Position numbers and translations under genes: made by a program
The notes under the pieces: generated by a model
Databases searched by the model: none
Seen by the model: only the letters and a program-made list of their open reading frames with translations
What the model was told of the DNA's origin: nothing
From: Aerolutibacter ruishenii
GTDB lineage: Bacteria; Pseudomonadota; Gammaproteobacteria; Xanthomonadales; Xanthomonadaceae
Direction of reading: 5' to 3'
NCBI RefSeq assembly: GCF_007830115.1
Contig: NZ_VLKP01000004.1
Span: forward strand, 124,001 to 188,000
DNA length: 64,000 nucleotides
Part shown: positions 43,895 through 53,023 of the stretch, one piece after another
How the letters are laid out: the number at the start of each line of letters is the position of its first letter
Numbering within the stretch: position 1 is the first letter of the stretch

Positions 43895-44452
43895 ATGTCC
43901 ATCATCCTCACCGACTTCGCCCGCCCCCGGCTGTTCCCGCGCGAGCCGCGCCGCAACACCATCCAGGACATCACGCCCGGGCAGTTCGAACGCCATCTCG
44001 CCGAGGTGCCGCCGCTGAAGGTGCTGGATGGCTACGCGCCGTTCTGCAAGCTGCACGTGCATCGCAACTGGACGTCCACGCGTTGCCTGGCCGTGCCCAT
44101 CACCGAGGGCAACCGGCACCTGCTGCGCTCGGACTACGAGGCGCGCACGCACGATGAGTTGCCGGTGCTGGTGCGCTGGTTCGAGGGCATCGAACCGCCG
44201 GTGGCCGAGTACCTGGTGGTGATCCTTTACAGCCGCGAGCAGTTGGCCAAGGAGGGCACGGCCATCACCGCCGACTGGGGCGTGGTGGGCTGCATGTACA
44301 CCATGGAACCGGAGGAAACGCCGATGGCACCCGTGACGATGATGCGCAACGCGTTGGGCGTGGAGGAGGGCGGTTCGGGCGTGGCGCTGGACCGCGAAGC
44401 CTATCAGCGCAGCGTGGCGTTCTGGCAGGTGCACGCCAATTGGCGCGGGTAG
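43895..44452 (+). CDS. DUF3228-type protein
   Basis: 185 residues, cytoplasmic. The segment LKVLDGYAPFCKLHVHRNWTSTRC followed by GNRHLLRSDYEARTHDELPVLVRWF, and later TADWGVVGCMYT with MAPVTMMRNALG, fits DUF3228, a family of unknown function that also occurs in plants. It is divergent from the CoA-transferase gene (196-bp gap). No strong ribosome site was seen. Confidence 0.78.
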   Translation: MSIILTDFARPRLFPREPRRNTIQDITPGQFERHLAEVPPLKVLDGYAPFCKLHVHRNWTSTRCLAVPITEGNRHLLRSDYEARTHDELPVLVRWFEGIEPPVAEYLVVILYSREQLAKEGTAITADWGVVGCMYTMEPEETPMAPVTMMRNALGVEEGGSGVALDREAYQRSVAFWQVHANWRG

Positions 44453-44464
44453 GGCGTTGCCTGG

Positions 44465-44480
44465 CGGACATCGGTGTCCG
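44465..44480. terminator. Hairpin between convergent genes
   Basis: CGGACA-TCGG-TGTCCG forms a 6-bp stem with a TCGG tetraloop in the 38-bp gap between two convergent genes. It lacks a T-run, so it is only a possible bidirectional terminator. Confidence 0.4.
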
Positions 44481-44490
44481 TGGGTGGCGA

Positions 44491-45393
44491 TCAGGGCACG
44501 GTGAAGGCGCTGCAGTCGGGCGCGGGTGAATCGAACTCGTAGCGTTCAGTGGCGGGGTTGAAGCGGACGACCCGGCGGTAGCTGCATTCGTCGTTGACGG
44601 CGTGGACGAGGTCTTTCTCCGTCAGTGGCGGATTGGCAAGCGAATCCTTGTCGCGTGAAACCGGCCCGGGAAAGCTCGTCGCGGCGGTGACGTAGTCGAA
44701 CTGCGGCAACGCACCGGGCTTTGCCGCGTGCCGGTTCTTGGTCTCACGCAAGGTCAACGTGGCCGCGAAGTTGTATTCATCGTGGCAGGCACCGGCCCGG
44801 CGTTCCAGATCTTCTTCCAAGAAGCAGGCGCGAATCAAGGCCGAGCCGTTGAGCGGGACGGAGAGTACCTCCCTGATCATCGTGCTGCCGTACTCCATGC
44901 TGACCTGGATCAGGCTGAGGCGTTCCGCGTGTGCGCCGCCACCGGAATACATGGCGTGCAGGCCGGTGACCACGCCGATCATGGCCTGCTGCCCGGCGTG
45001 TTCAGTGGACTCGGGCAGGCGGACGATGCGGGACCAGAGGTCCACGTCGGCCTGTTCCTCGGCCAATGGCAGGGCATAACGCGCGATTTCCTTTGCCTGG
45101 ACCGGGTTTGTCCTGTCGGACAACACCAGCAGCGGTGCCGTTTCCGTATCGCCATGCTGGATCTCCGCGCACCAGCGCCGGTCGGCGGTGCAGCGACTGT
45201 TCGACGGCGTGGTCGCCGGATCAGCGTTGGGCATCGGTTCGAAGTTCTCGATCCGGTTCCCGTAATGGTCATGCTCCACGTCGGTATCGGCGGTCATCGC
45301 CATTGCGGGGCATGGGCCGGCCAGTCCCAGCAACAGCAGCGCGGCCGTGCAGAGGCTGGACCGGGACAACAGGCTGGCTCGGGTTCGGAACAT
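44491..45393 (-). CDS. Exported protein of unknown function
   Basis: 300 residues with a signal peptide (about 1-32: SLCTAALLLLGLAGPCPAMA). The mature protein is mixed alpha/beta with about six cysteines (RCTADRRWCAEIQHGD, CFLEEDLERRAGACHDEY, NDECSYR, DCSAF), likely disulfide-bonded in the periplasm. A FNPATERYEFDSP ending is typical of secreted beta-propeller or inhibitor-like proteins in this family of bacteria. I do not recognise the family. Confidence 0.7.
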   Translation of the reverse strand: MFRTRASLLSRSSLCTAALLLLGLAGPCPAMAMTADTDVEHDHYGNRIENFEPMPNADPATTPSNSRCTADRRWCAEIQHGDTETAPLLVLSDRTNPVQAKEIARYALPLAEEQADVDLWSRIVRLPESTEHAGQQAMIGVVTGLHAMYSGGGAHAERLSLIQVSMEYGSTMIREVLSVPLNGSALIRACFLEEDLERRAGACHDEYNFAATLTLRETKNRHAAKPGALPQFDYVTAATSFPGPVSRDKDSLANPPLTEKDLVHAVNDECSYRRVVRFNPATERYEFDSPAPDCSAFTVP

Positions 45394-45612
45394 GGGCGTG
45401 GGGGACTCAGTTAAGGCAGCGAGACTACCGAAGTTTACGTGTCGTCTGGCACTCGGATAGGCGCGGGGGCATGCGCCCTGGCACATTCCCGGCGCATTCC
45501 CGGCATGGGGAGTGCGCATCGAGTGCACACCGAATGCCGGCATGCTCGATTGCGCTTGGGGGGACGTGGTGCTTGACCACCCATTCGGGTGACGCGTGCA
45601 GGCCGCACACGC

Positions 45613-45894
45613 ATGAAGAATCAGAGCAGAATCTTTGATATGCCCCATTGCACCGTTCGCTACAGCGTACGACTCACCCCGAAGGCAGTGGACGGTCGGG
45701 CGGTGGATGCCGTCGGCATCTTTTACGAGGAGCGTGAACAGGATCTTCTCGGCCAACCAGGGGACCTGATTTCGCGGCGTCTCGTCACCTTCAGCGGCCC
45801 TTCCGGTTATTCCCTCCGCGACCTGATGACCCGCGGGAACGACTGGAAGATGGACGTGCTCAGCAGGATCGATCCGCTGAAGTGGGACAGTTGA
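45613..45894 (+). CDS. Small protein of unknown function
   Basis: 93 residues with no signal peptide. It has beta-rich character (CTVRYSVRLTPKAVDGRAV) and a C-terminal charged helix. An internal ATG at MPHCTVRY could be the true start, since neither candidate has a convincing ribosome site. It precedes the GATCCY repeat and the RCC1-like gene on the same strand. Support is only modest coding character. Confidence 0.45.
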   Translation: MKNQSRIFDMPHCTVRYSVRLTPKAVDGRAVDAVGIFYEEREQDLLGQPGDLISRRLVTFSGPSGYSLRDLMTRGNDWKMDVLSRIDPLKWDS

Positions 45895-45926
45895 CCGGTC
45901 GAGTCCCGTCCGCGTCCTCTCCGCCC

Positions 45927-45992
45927 GATCCCGATCCCGATCCCGATCCTGATCCTGATCCTGATCCTGATCCTGATCCTGATCCTGATCCC
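45927..45992. repeat. GATCCY hexanucleotide repeat, 11 copies
   Basis: GATC recurs every six bases from 45927 to 45990. The first three units are GATCCC, the next seven GATCCT and the last GATCCC. It lies between a small gene and the RCC1-like gene, about 100 bp before the latter. It would read as Pro-Asp repeats on the plus strand, but no convincing gene uses it. Tracts like this tend to vary in copy number. Confidence 0.9.
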
Positions 45993-46090
45993 GCGGTACC
46001 CACGGGAAACATGGCCTTCGCCGTTGAACTCCTCAGGGTTCCTGTTTTGGCACAATCGCGGGTCAAAGCGGGGATGCTCAAGGGGGAGTG

Positions 46091-47308
46091 ATGCGCTGGA
46101 TCATGCTCGGCCTGTTGGCCGTGGCGGGGGGATTGGCCTATCAGGTACTGGATTCGGGTGAAGGCGCGGCTCGCACTGCCGGCCCCTCGGTGAAACCACA
46201 GCCGCAGGTGGTCGCGGCTGGCGATTCATATTTCCTCGCACTGGATCGGCGTGGTCGGGTCTTTGGCTGGGGCGGTGCGGCGCGGGGCTGGAGTGACAGC
46301 CAATTGTTGAGCCAGTCGCGCCGTCCACGACTGCTGCTCGACGGCGAAGGGTATACCCAGGTCAGCGCCGGGAGTCAGGCGATCTATGCACTTCATTCCA
46401 GCGGGACGTTGTGGCGTTGGGGCATGGGTGACGTCCAGGATGCCGCGGCCGCCAACGCGTTGCCCAAGCCGCTGCCAGTCGGGCCTGACCAGCGATGGAA
46501 GCGGCTGATCGAGACCTGGGGCGTGGGGGTGGGAATCCGCGCCGACGGCAGCTTGTGGTACTGGCAGGATGACGATCTGGAGGAGCAGGCAAGGCTGCAA
46601 CCTGTCGTGCTGACACTACGGGCGCCACGGCGACTCATGCCCGGCACGCGTTTCGTGGATGCCTGCCTGCAGGGGCCGCGTTTGCATGCCATTGACGACG
46701 CCGGTCGCCTGTGGCGCACGTTGGACCTGCATGGCCGAGCCGGCGGCAAGGGCCCTTTCCAGGGCGAACGCACGGGCATGCAGGCATTGTCCGCCCCGGC
46801 CCGCCTCCAGCACGTCTATTGCCGCGGGAACGCCGGCCAGGTGCTGGCGCTGGATGAGGACGGGCGCCTGCATGGCTACGGCTTCAGTTCCTTCGGCGAA
46901 CTTGGCGTGGGCGAACCGGACCGCGCGGGTGATCCCGGCGACTTGAACACTGGCGAATTGCAGCCGATACCCGGTGGACCGTGGGCCACGGCAGCGGTCA
47001 GTCATTCGTTTTCACTCGCCATCGCGCGTGACGGTTCGCTGTGGGGGTGGGGCCGCAACATGGATCAGGAGTTGGGGCTGGGCGACGACACGCGGTCATC
47101 GGCATACGAGCCGGTGTTGGCGGATGACTCACGGCGCTGGCTTGCCGTGGCCGCCATGTACGGCACGGGCCTTGCGTTGGCCGAGTCGGGTGAACTGTTT
47201 GCATGGGGAGGGAACGGCAACGGTGCATTGGGCGACGGCGGCGTCGCGCGTACGCACGACCGGCCCACGGCCGTGCTGACCGACGAGCGCTTTGGAGCCT
47301 TCCCATGA
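46091..47308 (+). CDS. RCC1-repeat (beta-propeller) exported protein
   Basis: 405 residues. An N-terminal hydrophobic segment (MLGLLAVAGGLAYQVL) acts as signal or anchor. The rest has RCC1-type repeats: VVAAGDSYFLALDRRGRVFGWGG, QVSAGSQAIYALHSSGTLWRWG and FSLAIARDGSLWGWGRN in outline, about six or seven blades. In bacteria such propellers mediate protein contacts and no enzymatic role is implied. ATG after GGGGGAG is preferred to a GTG one codon earlier. Its stop overlaps the next ATG (ATGA), so the following lipoprotein is co-expressed. Confidence 0.85.
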   Translation: MRWIMLGLLAVAGGLAYQVLDSGEGAARTAGPSVKPQPQVVAAGDSYFLALDRRGRVFGWGGAARGWSDSQLLSQSRRPRLLLDGEGYTQVSAGSQAIYALHSSGTLWRWGMGDVQDAAAANALPKPLPVGPDQRWKRLIETWGVGVGIRADGSLWYWQDDDLEEQARLQPVVLTLRAPRRLMPGTRFVDACLQGPRLHAIDDAGRLWRTLDLHGRAGGKGPFQGERTGMQALSAPARLQHVYCRGNAGQVLALDEDGRLHGYGFSSFGELGVGEPDRAGDPGDLNTGELQPIPGGPWATAAVSHSFSLAIARDGSLWGWGRNMDQELGLGDDTRSSAYEPVLADDSRRWLAVAAMYGTGLALAESGELFAWGGNGNGALGDGGVARTHDRPTAVLTDERFGAFP

Positions 47309-48018
47309 TCCGCTGCGGGGTGGTCGGAAAAGTGCTGTCGTGTCTGCTGGCCTTGACCATTGTCGGTTGCGACGACGGGGCGTCCTTGCCGGACGAGAAA
47401 CTGGCCCGCGTGCGCACGGCAATCGACGAAATGCTGATTGCGAACGAGCCGCTGTGCCTGGATGCGGGCCCATTCCCCTATCGCGGCGGTCGTGAAAGCG
47501 GTGGTTGCGACCGCTGTCAGGTGCTGCATGCGGCGGGGCTGCTGGAGCGCCGTATCGTTGATGAAGCCGCCGAGCAGTACGTCGAGTACGTGCTGTCACC
47601 CATGGGTGAAAAGGCGTATCGCGTCAAGCCGGATCCCGAGTTCCTGGCGCTTGTGCGCGAGCGGTTTGCGAAACGGGGCGAAGCCAGCCGAGCGCCGGAC
47701 ATGAAGCATCTCGAGAAGCCACGGATGTGCTTTGGCGCCACGCGCTTCCATTCGGTTACGGATGCGTTGGCGCCCATCTGGTTCGGGGGCTCGCGGGTGT
47801 TCAGCGCCAAACTGGTTTACGAAGCGAAGGACACGTCCGGTTTGCTCTTCGATTCGCGCATCGCGGCGCTCGGCCTGCCGATCCCGGTGCCGCCTGAGTC
47901 GGGCAGTCCCGCGTTGTATCCGCCGCAGGTGATGTCATTCACGGAAGTCATGGGTTCTGGCGACGAGCTGGAGCCCAGGGATGATCTTCGTTATGGGCCC
48001 TGGGTGAACGAACCATAG
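47305..48018 (+). CDS. Lipoprotein of unknown function, coupled to the RCC1 protein
   Basis: 237 residues. The signal LSCLLALTIVGC ends at a lipobox Cys22. The mature part has a CxxC-like pair (GGCDRCQVLHAAGLLE), a helix-turn stretch that looks winged-helix-like (EKAYRVKPDPEFLALVRERF) and a beta-rich C-terminal half. The family is not recognised. Translation is coupled to the RCC1 gene by ATGA and a terminator follows, giving a two-gene unit. A surface or periplasmic complex of the two proteins is a reasonable guess. Confidence 0.75.
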   Translation: MIRCGVVGKVLSCLLALTIVGCDDGASLPDEKLARVRTAIDEMLIANEPLCLDAGPFPYRGGRESGGCDRCQVLHAAGLLERRIVDEAAEQYVEYVLSPMGEKAYRVKPDPEFLALVRERFAKRGEASRAPDMKHLEKPRMCFGATRFHSVTDALAPIWFGGSRVFSAKLVYEAKDTSGLLFDSRIAALGLPIPVPPESGSPALYPPQVMSFTEVMGSGDELEPRDDLRYGPWVNEP

Positions 48019-48060
48019 CCGACTGGGGGGCGAGGTGCTCGGACAAAGCGTGGTTCTCGG

Positions 48061-48084
48061 CCCCGGCCTGGTGCCGGGGTCTTT
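48061..48084 (+). terminator. Terminator of the RCC1/lipoprotein unit
   Basis: CCCCGGC (48061-48067) pairs with GCCGGGG (48073-48079) around a 5-nt loop, followed by TCTTTCCTT, 42 bp after the lipoprotein stop. Confidence 0.7.
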
Positions 48085-48173
48085 CCTTGGTCGGTTCTGA
48101 CCATGGGATGCGGGGCTCGGCCCGCCTTCAATGTGGCGACGGGGAAGGCGGGGCAAGCTGCTATCCTCGCGTC

Positions 48174-48539
48174 ATGTCCAAGCTGCTGATGAACCTGCGC
48201 AACGTACCTGATGACGAGGCCGATGACGTGCGCGCGATGCTCGACCAGCGCCGGATCGCGTATTACGAGACAAAACCCAGTCGGTGGGGCATTTCATTTG
48301 GCGGCATCTGGGTGACGGAGGCATCTGACTTCGCCGAGGCCAAGCGCCTCATGGCCATCTACCAGGCCGGCCGACAGCAACGCGCGCGCGACGAGCATGA
48401 GTCCGCCAAGCGCGCGGGCACAGCCGAGACGTTCTGGTCGGTGCTGCGAAACGACCCGGTGCGGGTGGTGCTGACCATGTTGGGCATCGTGTTCATGCTG
48501 GCCCTGTTGGCATTGCCGGTGATGCTGTTGCGCGGCTGA
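48174..48539 (+). CDS. DUF6164-like small membrane protein
   Basis: 121 residues. The N-terminal half is soluble (LLMNLRNVPDDEADDVRAML, GISFGGIWV) and resembles a small ferredoxin-like fold. A single C-terminal membrane helix (VVLTMLGIVFMLALLALPVMLL) anchors it. The pattern fits the DUF6164 group of proteobacterial inner-membrane proteins of unknown function, as far as I can recall. It stands alone. Confidence 0.7.
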   Translation: MSKLLMNLRNVPDDEADDVRAMLDQRRIAYYETKPSRWGISFGGIWVTEASDFAEAKRLMAIYQAGRQQRARDEHESAKRAGTAETFWSVLRNDPVRVVLTMLGIVFMLALLALPVMLLRG

Positions 48540-48749
48540 GTGCCGTGCCACTTCCCGAGCGGCGAACTGCGGCACGAGCCTCAGGACCTCATCCGCCATC
48601 GAGGTAATGCCGCGGTTGCTGACGTGGAGCGCGCCGTCCGGGCCCATCGAGGCGAGCTGATGCCGGCGCCGGGATGGCCCGGGCGGGTCGGCCGTGCTCC
48701 CGCTGGCGTTGCGCGCTTAGAATTGCGGTTTTCGTCCTAAGGCCCCTCC

Positions 48750-49781
48750 ATGCGCGTCTTCCATTCACCCCTGCATGCTCGCCACGACGGCGGGGTGGAA
48801 CTGCATCGTGGCCAACTCGTGCCGTGCTTCGAGATGCCGGCGCGTGCCGACTACATCGCACGGGCGCTGCGCGACGTGGGCCACGCCTTTGTCGAGGCAG
48901 CGGAGCATGACGACAGTCGTCTGGCACGCGTGCATGATGCAGCATTCGTCGACTTCCTGCGCACCGCACATGCGCGGTGGCGCGAGGAAGGCCGGGACGG
49001 CTCCATGCTGCCGAGCGGCTTTCCGGCGCGCAGCCTGCGCCGCGACCGCGTGCCGGCGGGCATCAACGGTGCGATGGGGTACTACGCCTTCGACGCGGGC
49101 ACGCCGATCGTGGGCGGCACCTGGACAGCAGCGCGTGCCTCGGCACATTGCGCGTTGTCGGCGGCAGAGGACGTGCTGTCGGGTTCAACGGCCGCCTATG
49201 CACTGTGCCGCCCGCCGGGGCACCATGCGGCCCGCAGCGCGTACGGCGGCTATTGCTTCCTCAACAACGCAGCAATCGCGGCGCAGCGTCTGCGCGATGG
49301 CGGCGTTGAGCGGGTCGCGGTGCTGGACGTTGACTATCACCATGGCAATGGAACCCAGGACATTTTCTGGACGCGCGGCGACGTGTTGACGGTCTCGATC
49401 CATGGCACGCCCGAGACCGAATATCCCTGGTTCCTCGGTTTCGATGACGAAACCGGCGAGGGCGACGGTGCCGGCGGCAACCTCAACCTGCCGTTGCCAC
49501 GCGGAACCGACTGGACAGCCTACACGGCCGCGCTCGAGACCGCGCTCGCGGCGATTCGTCGCTTCCAGGCCGGGGCGCTGGTGGTGTCGCTGGGGGTGGA
49601 CACTTTCGAGGGCGATCCGATCAGTGCGTTCCGTCTTGGCGCCGACCGCTTCCCCCAGATCGGCGCACGCATCGCTGCGCTGGGGTTGCCGACGGTCCTG
49701 GTGCAGGAAGGCGGTTATGCGGTCGCCGAGATCGGGCTGAACGTTGCGGGTGTGCTGGGGGCCTTTACCGAAGCGAGGTGA
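48750..49781 (+). CDS. Histone-deacetylase-family hydrolase (acetylpolyamine amidohydrolase-like)
   Basis: 343 residues. The arginase/deacetylase fold motifs are RPPGHHAARS (active-site His pair), VLDVDYHHGNGTQDIF (zinc Asp and His) and LGVDTFEGDP (second zinc Asp). Bacterial members of this length near-identical in pattern hydrolyse acetylated polyamines. Deacylation of proteins or other small amides cannot be excluded. Cytoplasmic, no signal peptide. It stands alone on the plus strand. Confidence 0.88.
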   Translation: MRVFHSPLHARHDGGVELHRGQLVPCFEMPARADYIARALRDVGHAFVEAAEHDDSRLARVHDAAFVDFLRTAHARWREEGRDGSMLPSGFPARSLRRDRVPAGINGAMGYYAFDAGTPIVGGTWTAARASAHCALSAAEDVLSGSTAAYALCRPPGHHAARSAYGGYCFLNNAAIAAQRLRDGGVERVAVLDVDYHHGNGTQDIFWTRGDVLTVSIHGTPETEYPWFLGFDDETGEGDGAGGNLNLPLPRGTDWTAYTAALETALAAIRRFQAGALVVSLGVDTFEGDPISAFRLGADRFPQIGARIAALGLPTVLVQEGGYAVAEIGLNVAGVLGAFTEAR

Positions 49782-49799
49782 GGATTCCTTGTACGGTGC

Positions 49800-50900
49800 C
49801 TAGAAAGTGATATCGCTGGCGTCAAATCGCTCCGGAGCCCAGTTGGCGGCGGCGAACTTCTGATCGGCCAGTGTTGTCATCACACCTGTCGCGGGCTTCA
49901 GTACCCAGAGCACGGGACCGCAGTGCTCGTAGAGCGCGGGTGGTGGGCGTTTGTCATGTGTCGCAAGATCCAGGCCCGTGGCAATGGTGTCGCGGAACGT
50001 CCGGTCGTTGCGCGGTGTCCCTTCGATGAATGTCAGCGCTTGGATCTGGAGAAGGCCGACGCCTGAGGCACTGCAACCGCTGGACTTGCCCCAGACCCAG
50101 TTGTTATTCCGTGCGAAGGTCGGGAGGCCGTATTTCTGTACCAGCACGGTTTCAAGCGCCGCAGGGGAAATGCTCTTGCCGAGCATGGAGTGACGGCGCA
50201 CGGCCACCAGGACGCCTTGGGTCAGGGAGGGCTCGAAATAGAGCAGGACGATTTCGGACAGGTCGGCAGCGAGAAAGCCTTTCAGTGATTCATAGGTGCT
50301 GGCGGGGCCGGGCGATTTGGTGCGATCGCGGATGTACACCCAACCTACTGGCATGTGGCGACGCACGGCTTGCTCGGCGACCGAGGGCGACATGCCAAGG
50401 CGTAGGCCAATGAGATCCAATCCTGCGGTAGAGGGCGTGGATGTGACTGCCTTTGTGATGGCGGGCACGGTGGTCGACACGGGCGCGGGTGAGATTGCGG
50501 TTGTCAGCTTGTCCGCCAGCGCCTTGATGACATTCGCTGGGCTTGCGCCAGGAATCGGTACGGAAATCATGGTGCCGGGAAGGCCTGGCTTGAGTGCTGG
50601 CGAGGTCTTGCTTGGCGGAGGCGGAAGGTGGGTCGCCGGTTGCGCATGCAGTGTCGAGCACGGGATCACATTGTCCTGGCCTGGGCCAGTAATGCGGACG
50701 TTCCGGACATTGGCTCCGTTGCCAAGGCCACACTGGAACGTTGCGAACTGGCGTGCCTGCTGCGCGTCCAGGAATTTGTGCGGTGTCTTTACCCAAGCGC
50801 TGTCATATGCGCGCTGTGACTGCACATACCACTGGGCCGACGCGGGTACGGTCACCAGCAGCGCGACCAGCACCATGTATCGAAATCGTTTGGCGTTCAT
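49800..50900 (-). CDS. Exported protein of unknown function
   Basis: 366 residues with a signal peptide (about 1-22: YMVLVALLVTVPASAQW). A Pro-rich linker (LPPPPSKTSPALKPGLPG) separates a small N-terminal domain from a C-terminal domain (about 160-366). The latter begins DLIGLRLGMSPSVAEQAV, a motif that recurs in secreted proteins of this bacterial family. It ends with a Cys-containing region (ALYEHCGPVLWVLKP). Function unknown. The gene downstream on the plus strand converges with it after 18 bp. Confidence 0.75.
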   Translation of the reverse strand: MNAKRFRYMVLVALLVTVPASAQWYVQSQRAYDSAWVKTPHKFLDAQQARQFATFQCGLGNGANVRNVRITGPGQDNVIPCSTLHAQPATHLPPPPSKTSPALKPGLPGTMISVPIPGASPANVIKALADKLTTAISPAPVSTTVPAITKAVTSTPSTAGLDLIGLRLGMSPSVAEQAVRRHMPVGWVYIRDRTKSPGPASTYESLKGFLAADLSEIVLLYFEPSLTQGVLVAVRRHSMLGKSISPAALETVLVQKYGLPTFARNNNWVWGKSSGCSASGVGLLQIQALTFIEGTPRNDRTFRDTIATGLDLATHDKRPPPALYEHCGPVLWVLKPATGVMTTLADQKFAAANWAPERFDASDITF

Positions 50901-50960
50901 CGGATTCTCCGGTTACGGTCCCCTTATGCGGGGATGCGCGCCGGCCGCAACGTGGCAATT

Positions 50961-51380
50961 TCAATCCGCCACTTTGACGCTGATGCGGAACGGCTCTGTA
51001 GTTCCCCCTGGAAACAGTTGGAAGACGTGCAGCTCGTAGGTGCCGCGTCGGGTAACAAACTCAAAGCCGTCCCGGGCATCGCCGATGTCCGGAATGGAGA
51101 TGGCCACGTTATGGCCGGACTCCAGCCTGATCGTGGCATTCTGGCCATCGCCAACGGCCAACGAGTAACACAGGATCTCGGCAGCCGAATTTCGGCCGCT
51201 GGCAGGCGCCATTCCGGTGACGACCGCGGCGCTGTGGCCGGGTGGGAAGCGTATTGGACGGCAGTCCTGTTGTGCTTTTGCGCCGAATGACCACGAGGCC
51301 GTGAACAAGATGGCGGCTGCTGCCAGTGCAGGCCGAAGGCTCTGCACTTTCAAGCGGTTGGCCGAATGAGGATGGCGCAC
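50961..51380 (-). CDS. Small exported protein with pre-peptidase-like domain
   Basis: 139 residues with a GTG start supported by GGGAA upstream. A signal peptide (ALAAAAILFTASWSFGAKA) is followed by a short beta sandwich-like domain (CYSLAVGDGQNATIRLESG, GTYELHVFQLFPGG). That pattern resembles bacterial pre-peptidase C-terminal domains. A role in the periplasm or on secreted complexes is possible. It lies just upstream of the 366-residue exported protein on the same strand (60-bp gap). Confidence 0.65.
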   Translation of the reverse strand: MRHPHSANRLKVQSLRPALAAAAILFTASWSFGAKAQQDCRPIRFPPGHSAAVVTGMAPASGRNSAAEILCYSLAVGDGQNATIRLESGHNVAISIPDIGDARDGFEFVTRRGTYELHVFQLFPGGTTEPFRISVKVAD

Positions 51381-51523
51381 GTCGCGTTCCCGGCTTCGGG
51401 CAGATCCACGCCCGAACTACTGGTCAAACGCCATGCCATGGTGTCCCCGGCCATGTCCTGGGGCAAGGTCAAGGCAGGTGGCACGCGCTGTTTGCCCGCG
51501 TCGGGTAGGTGGCGGATGCGTGG

Positions 51524-51892
51524 CTACTTGTTCGTCAGTTCGACGATCGGCGCGAATCCGCCGTAGATCAGGCGTTTGCCGTCAAATGGCATGGGGTTCT
51601 TCTCCGGGTCCATGCGCGGATCGTTGCCTTCCATCATCTTTTTCATGCCAGCGTCGCGGGTCGCCTTGTCAGGCCATTCGATCCACGAGAACACCACCGT
51701 CTCGTCCTCCTGCGCCTTGACCGCGCCGTGGAAGTCGGTGAGCTTGCCGTGTGGCACGTCATCGCCCCAGCATTCCAGGACGCGCAGGGCGCCATAATCG
51801 ATGAACACCGAGTCGCCCATGCGGGCGTGCGCGATGAACGCGTCCTTGTTGGCCGTCGGCACGGCGAGAATGAACCCATCGATGTAGGACAT
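51524..51892 (-). CDS. DUF1428-type protein (dimeric alpha/beta barrel)
   Basis: 122 residues. The whole sequence follows DUF1428: YIDGFILAVPTANKDAFIAHA, FIDYGALRVLECWGDDVPHG, VVFSWIEWPDKATRD and a PMPFDGKRLIYGGF tail. The fold is a dimeric ferredoxin-like barrel of unknown function. GGAG seven bases upstream fixes the ATG. The reading frame stays open far upstream, but that part lies antisense to the acyltransferase gene. Confidence 0.9.
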   Translation of the reverse strand: MSYIDGFILAVPTANKDAFIAHARMGDSVFIDYGALRVLECWGDDVPHGKLTDFHGAVKAQEDETVVFSWIEWPDKATRDAGMKKMMEGNDPRMDPEKNPMPFDGKRLIYGGFAPIVELTNK

Positions 51893-52135
51893 GGCGGACT
51901 CCGGGCGGTGGACGCGCCTGTGACTTTGCGCGTGGGTATGGAAGCAACGCGTGAAAGCTGCATTCCGCAAAGCGGAGCGTGTGCGGGCGGCCGTTGCGCT
52001 ACCCCAATCCGTCGTCCGGACGCGGGCAAGGGGCGAATAGGCTGTGCTGCGGACCGGTGCCTCCACATGCCCATGGGGTGACGCGAAGACGCAATAGCCG
52101 GGACAATAGGGCTCCCTCCCGGGCCCGGTTCCGAC

Positions 52136-53023
52136 ATGCGTCCCTTTCGCCTTGCCTTCCTGTTCCTGCTGATTGCGGTCAGTACCGTGGTGCATGTGGT
52201 GCCCTTGCTGCTGGTGGCGCTGGTCAAGGCCCTGCTGCCGTCGGAGCGGCTGCGGGTGGCCAGCAATCCCCTGCTGACCGGGCTTGCCGAAAGCTGGATT
52301 GGCGTGAACAACTGGATGTGGAGCCAGTTCACCCGCACCGGCGTGCATGTGGACGACGATGCGCCGCTCCAGATCGATGGCCACTACCTGGTGCTGGCCA
52401 ACCACCAGAGCTGGGTGGACATCCTGGTGCTGCAGAAGGTGTTCAACCGGCGCATTCCGCTGTTGCGCTTCTTCCTGAAACGGCAGTTGTTCTGGGTGCC
52501 GTTGCTGGGCCTGGCCTGGTGGGCGCTGGATTTCCCGTTCATGGGTCGGTACACACCCAAGCAGATCGCGCGCCGGCCGGAGCTGGCCGGGCGCGACATC
52601 GCCGCTACCCGCCGCGCCTGCGAAAAGTTCCGTGCCATCCCGGTGGCCATCATGAACTTCGTGGAAGGCACGCGCTTCACCCCGGACAAGCACGCCAAGC
52701 AGAGATCGCCCTACCAGCACCTGCTCAAGCCAAAGTCGGGCGGCGTGGCCTTCGTGCTGGACGCGATGGGCGACGGTCTGCATGCGATTCTGGACGTGGC
52801 CATCGCGTATCCGGGCGGGCGGCCGACACTGCTGGACCTGCTCGCTGATCGCGTGCCCGAGGTGCGCGTCCAGATACGCCAGCGTCCGATTCCGGAAGAG
52901 ATGCTGCGTGGCGACTACCAGAATGATCGCGCGTTCCGTGCCCGGTTCCAGCAGTGGATGAACGGATTGTGGCGGGAGAAGGACGAGGATCTCGCGCGGT
53001 TGCTTCGCGACGGAAGGCACTGA
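52136..53023 (+). CDS. PlsC-type lysophospholipid acyltransferase (YihG-like)
   Basis: 295 residues. An N-terminal membrane helix (about 5-32) is followed by the acyltransferase block I NHQSWVD (His90, Asp95), block II around LLRFFLKRQLFWVP and block III NFVEGTRFT. The LCLAT/YihG subgroup transfers acyl chains to lysophosphatidic acid or tunes phospholipid composition. The catalytic His-x4-Asp is intact. It stands alone between the divergent DUF1428 gene and the convergent dehydrogenase gene. Confidence 0.87.
   Translation: MRPFRLAFLFLLIAVSTVVHVVPLLLVALVKALLPSERLRVASNPLLTGLAESWIGVNNWMWSQFTRTGVHVDDDAPLQIDGHYLVLANHQSWVDILVLQKVFNRRIPLLRFFLKRQLFWVPLLGLAWWALDFPFMGRYTPKQIARRPELAGRDIAATRRACEKFRAIPVAIMNFVEGTRFTPDKHAKQRSPYQHLLKPKSGGVAFVLDAMGDGLHAILDVAIAYPGGRPTLLDLLADRVPEVRVQIRQRPIPEEMLRGDYQNDRAFRARFQQWMNGLWREKDEDLARLLRDGRH

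Noticed and set aside
45882-46091. A 69-codon plus-strand frame across the GATCCY repeat (Pro-Asp repeats)
   Set aside because: It begins inside the preceding gene, consists mostly of the repeat and has no ribosome site at its GTG. The stop-start overlap with the RCC1 gene is probably chance.
51893-53020. An N-terminal extension of the DUF1428 gene
   Set aside because: The extension is antisense to the acyltransferase. The DUF1428 start has a good ribosome site and begins the known domain.
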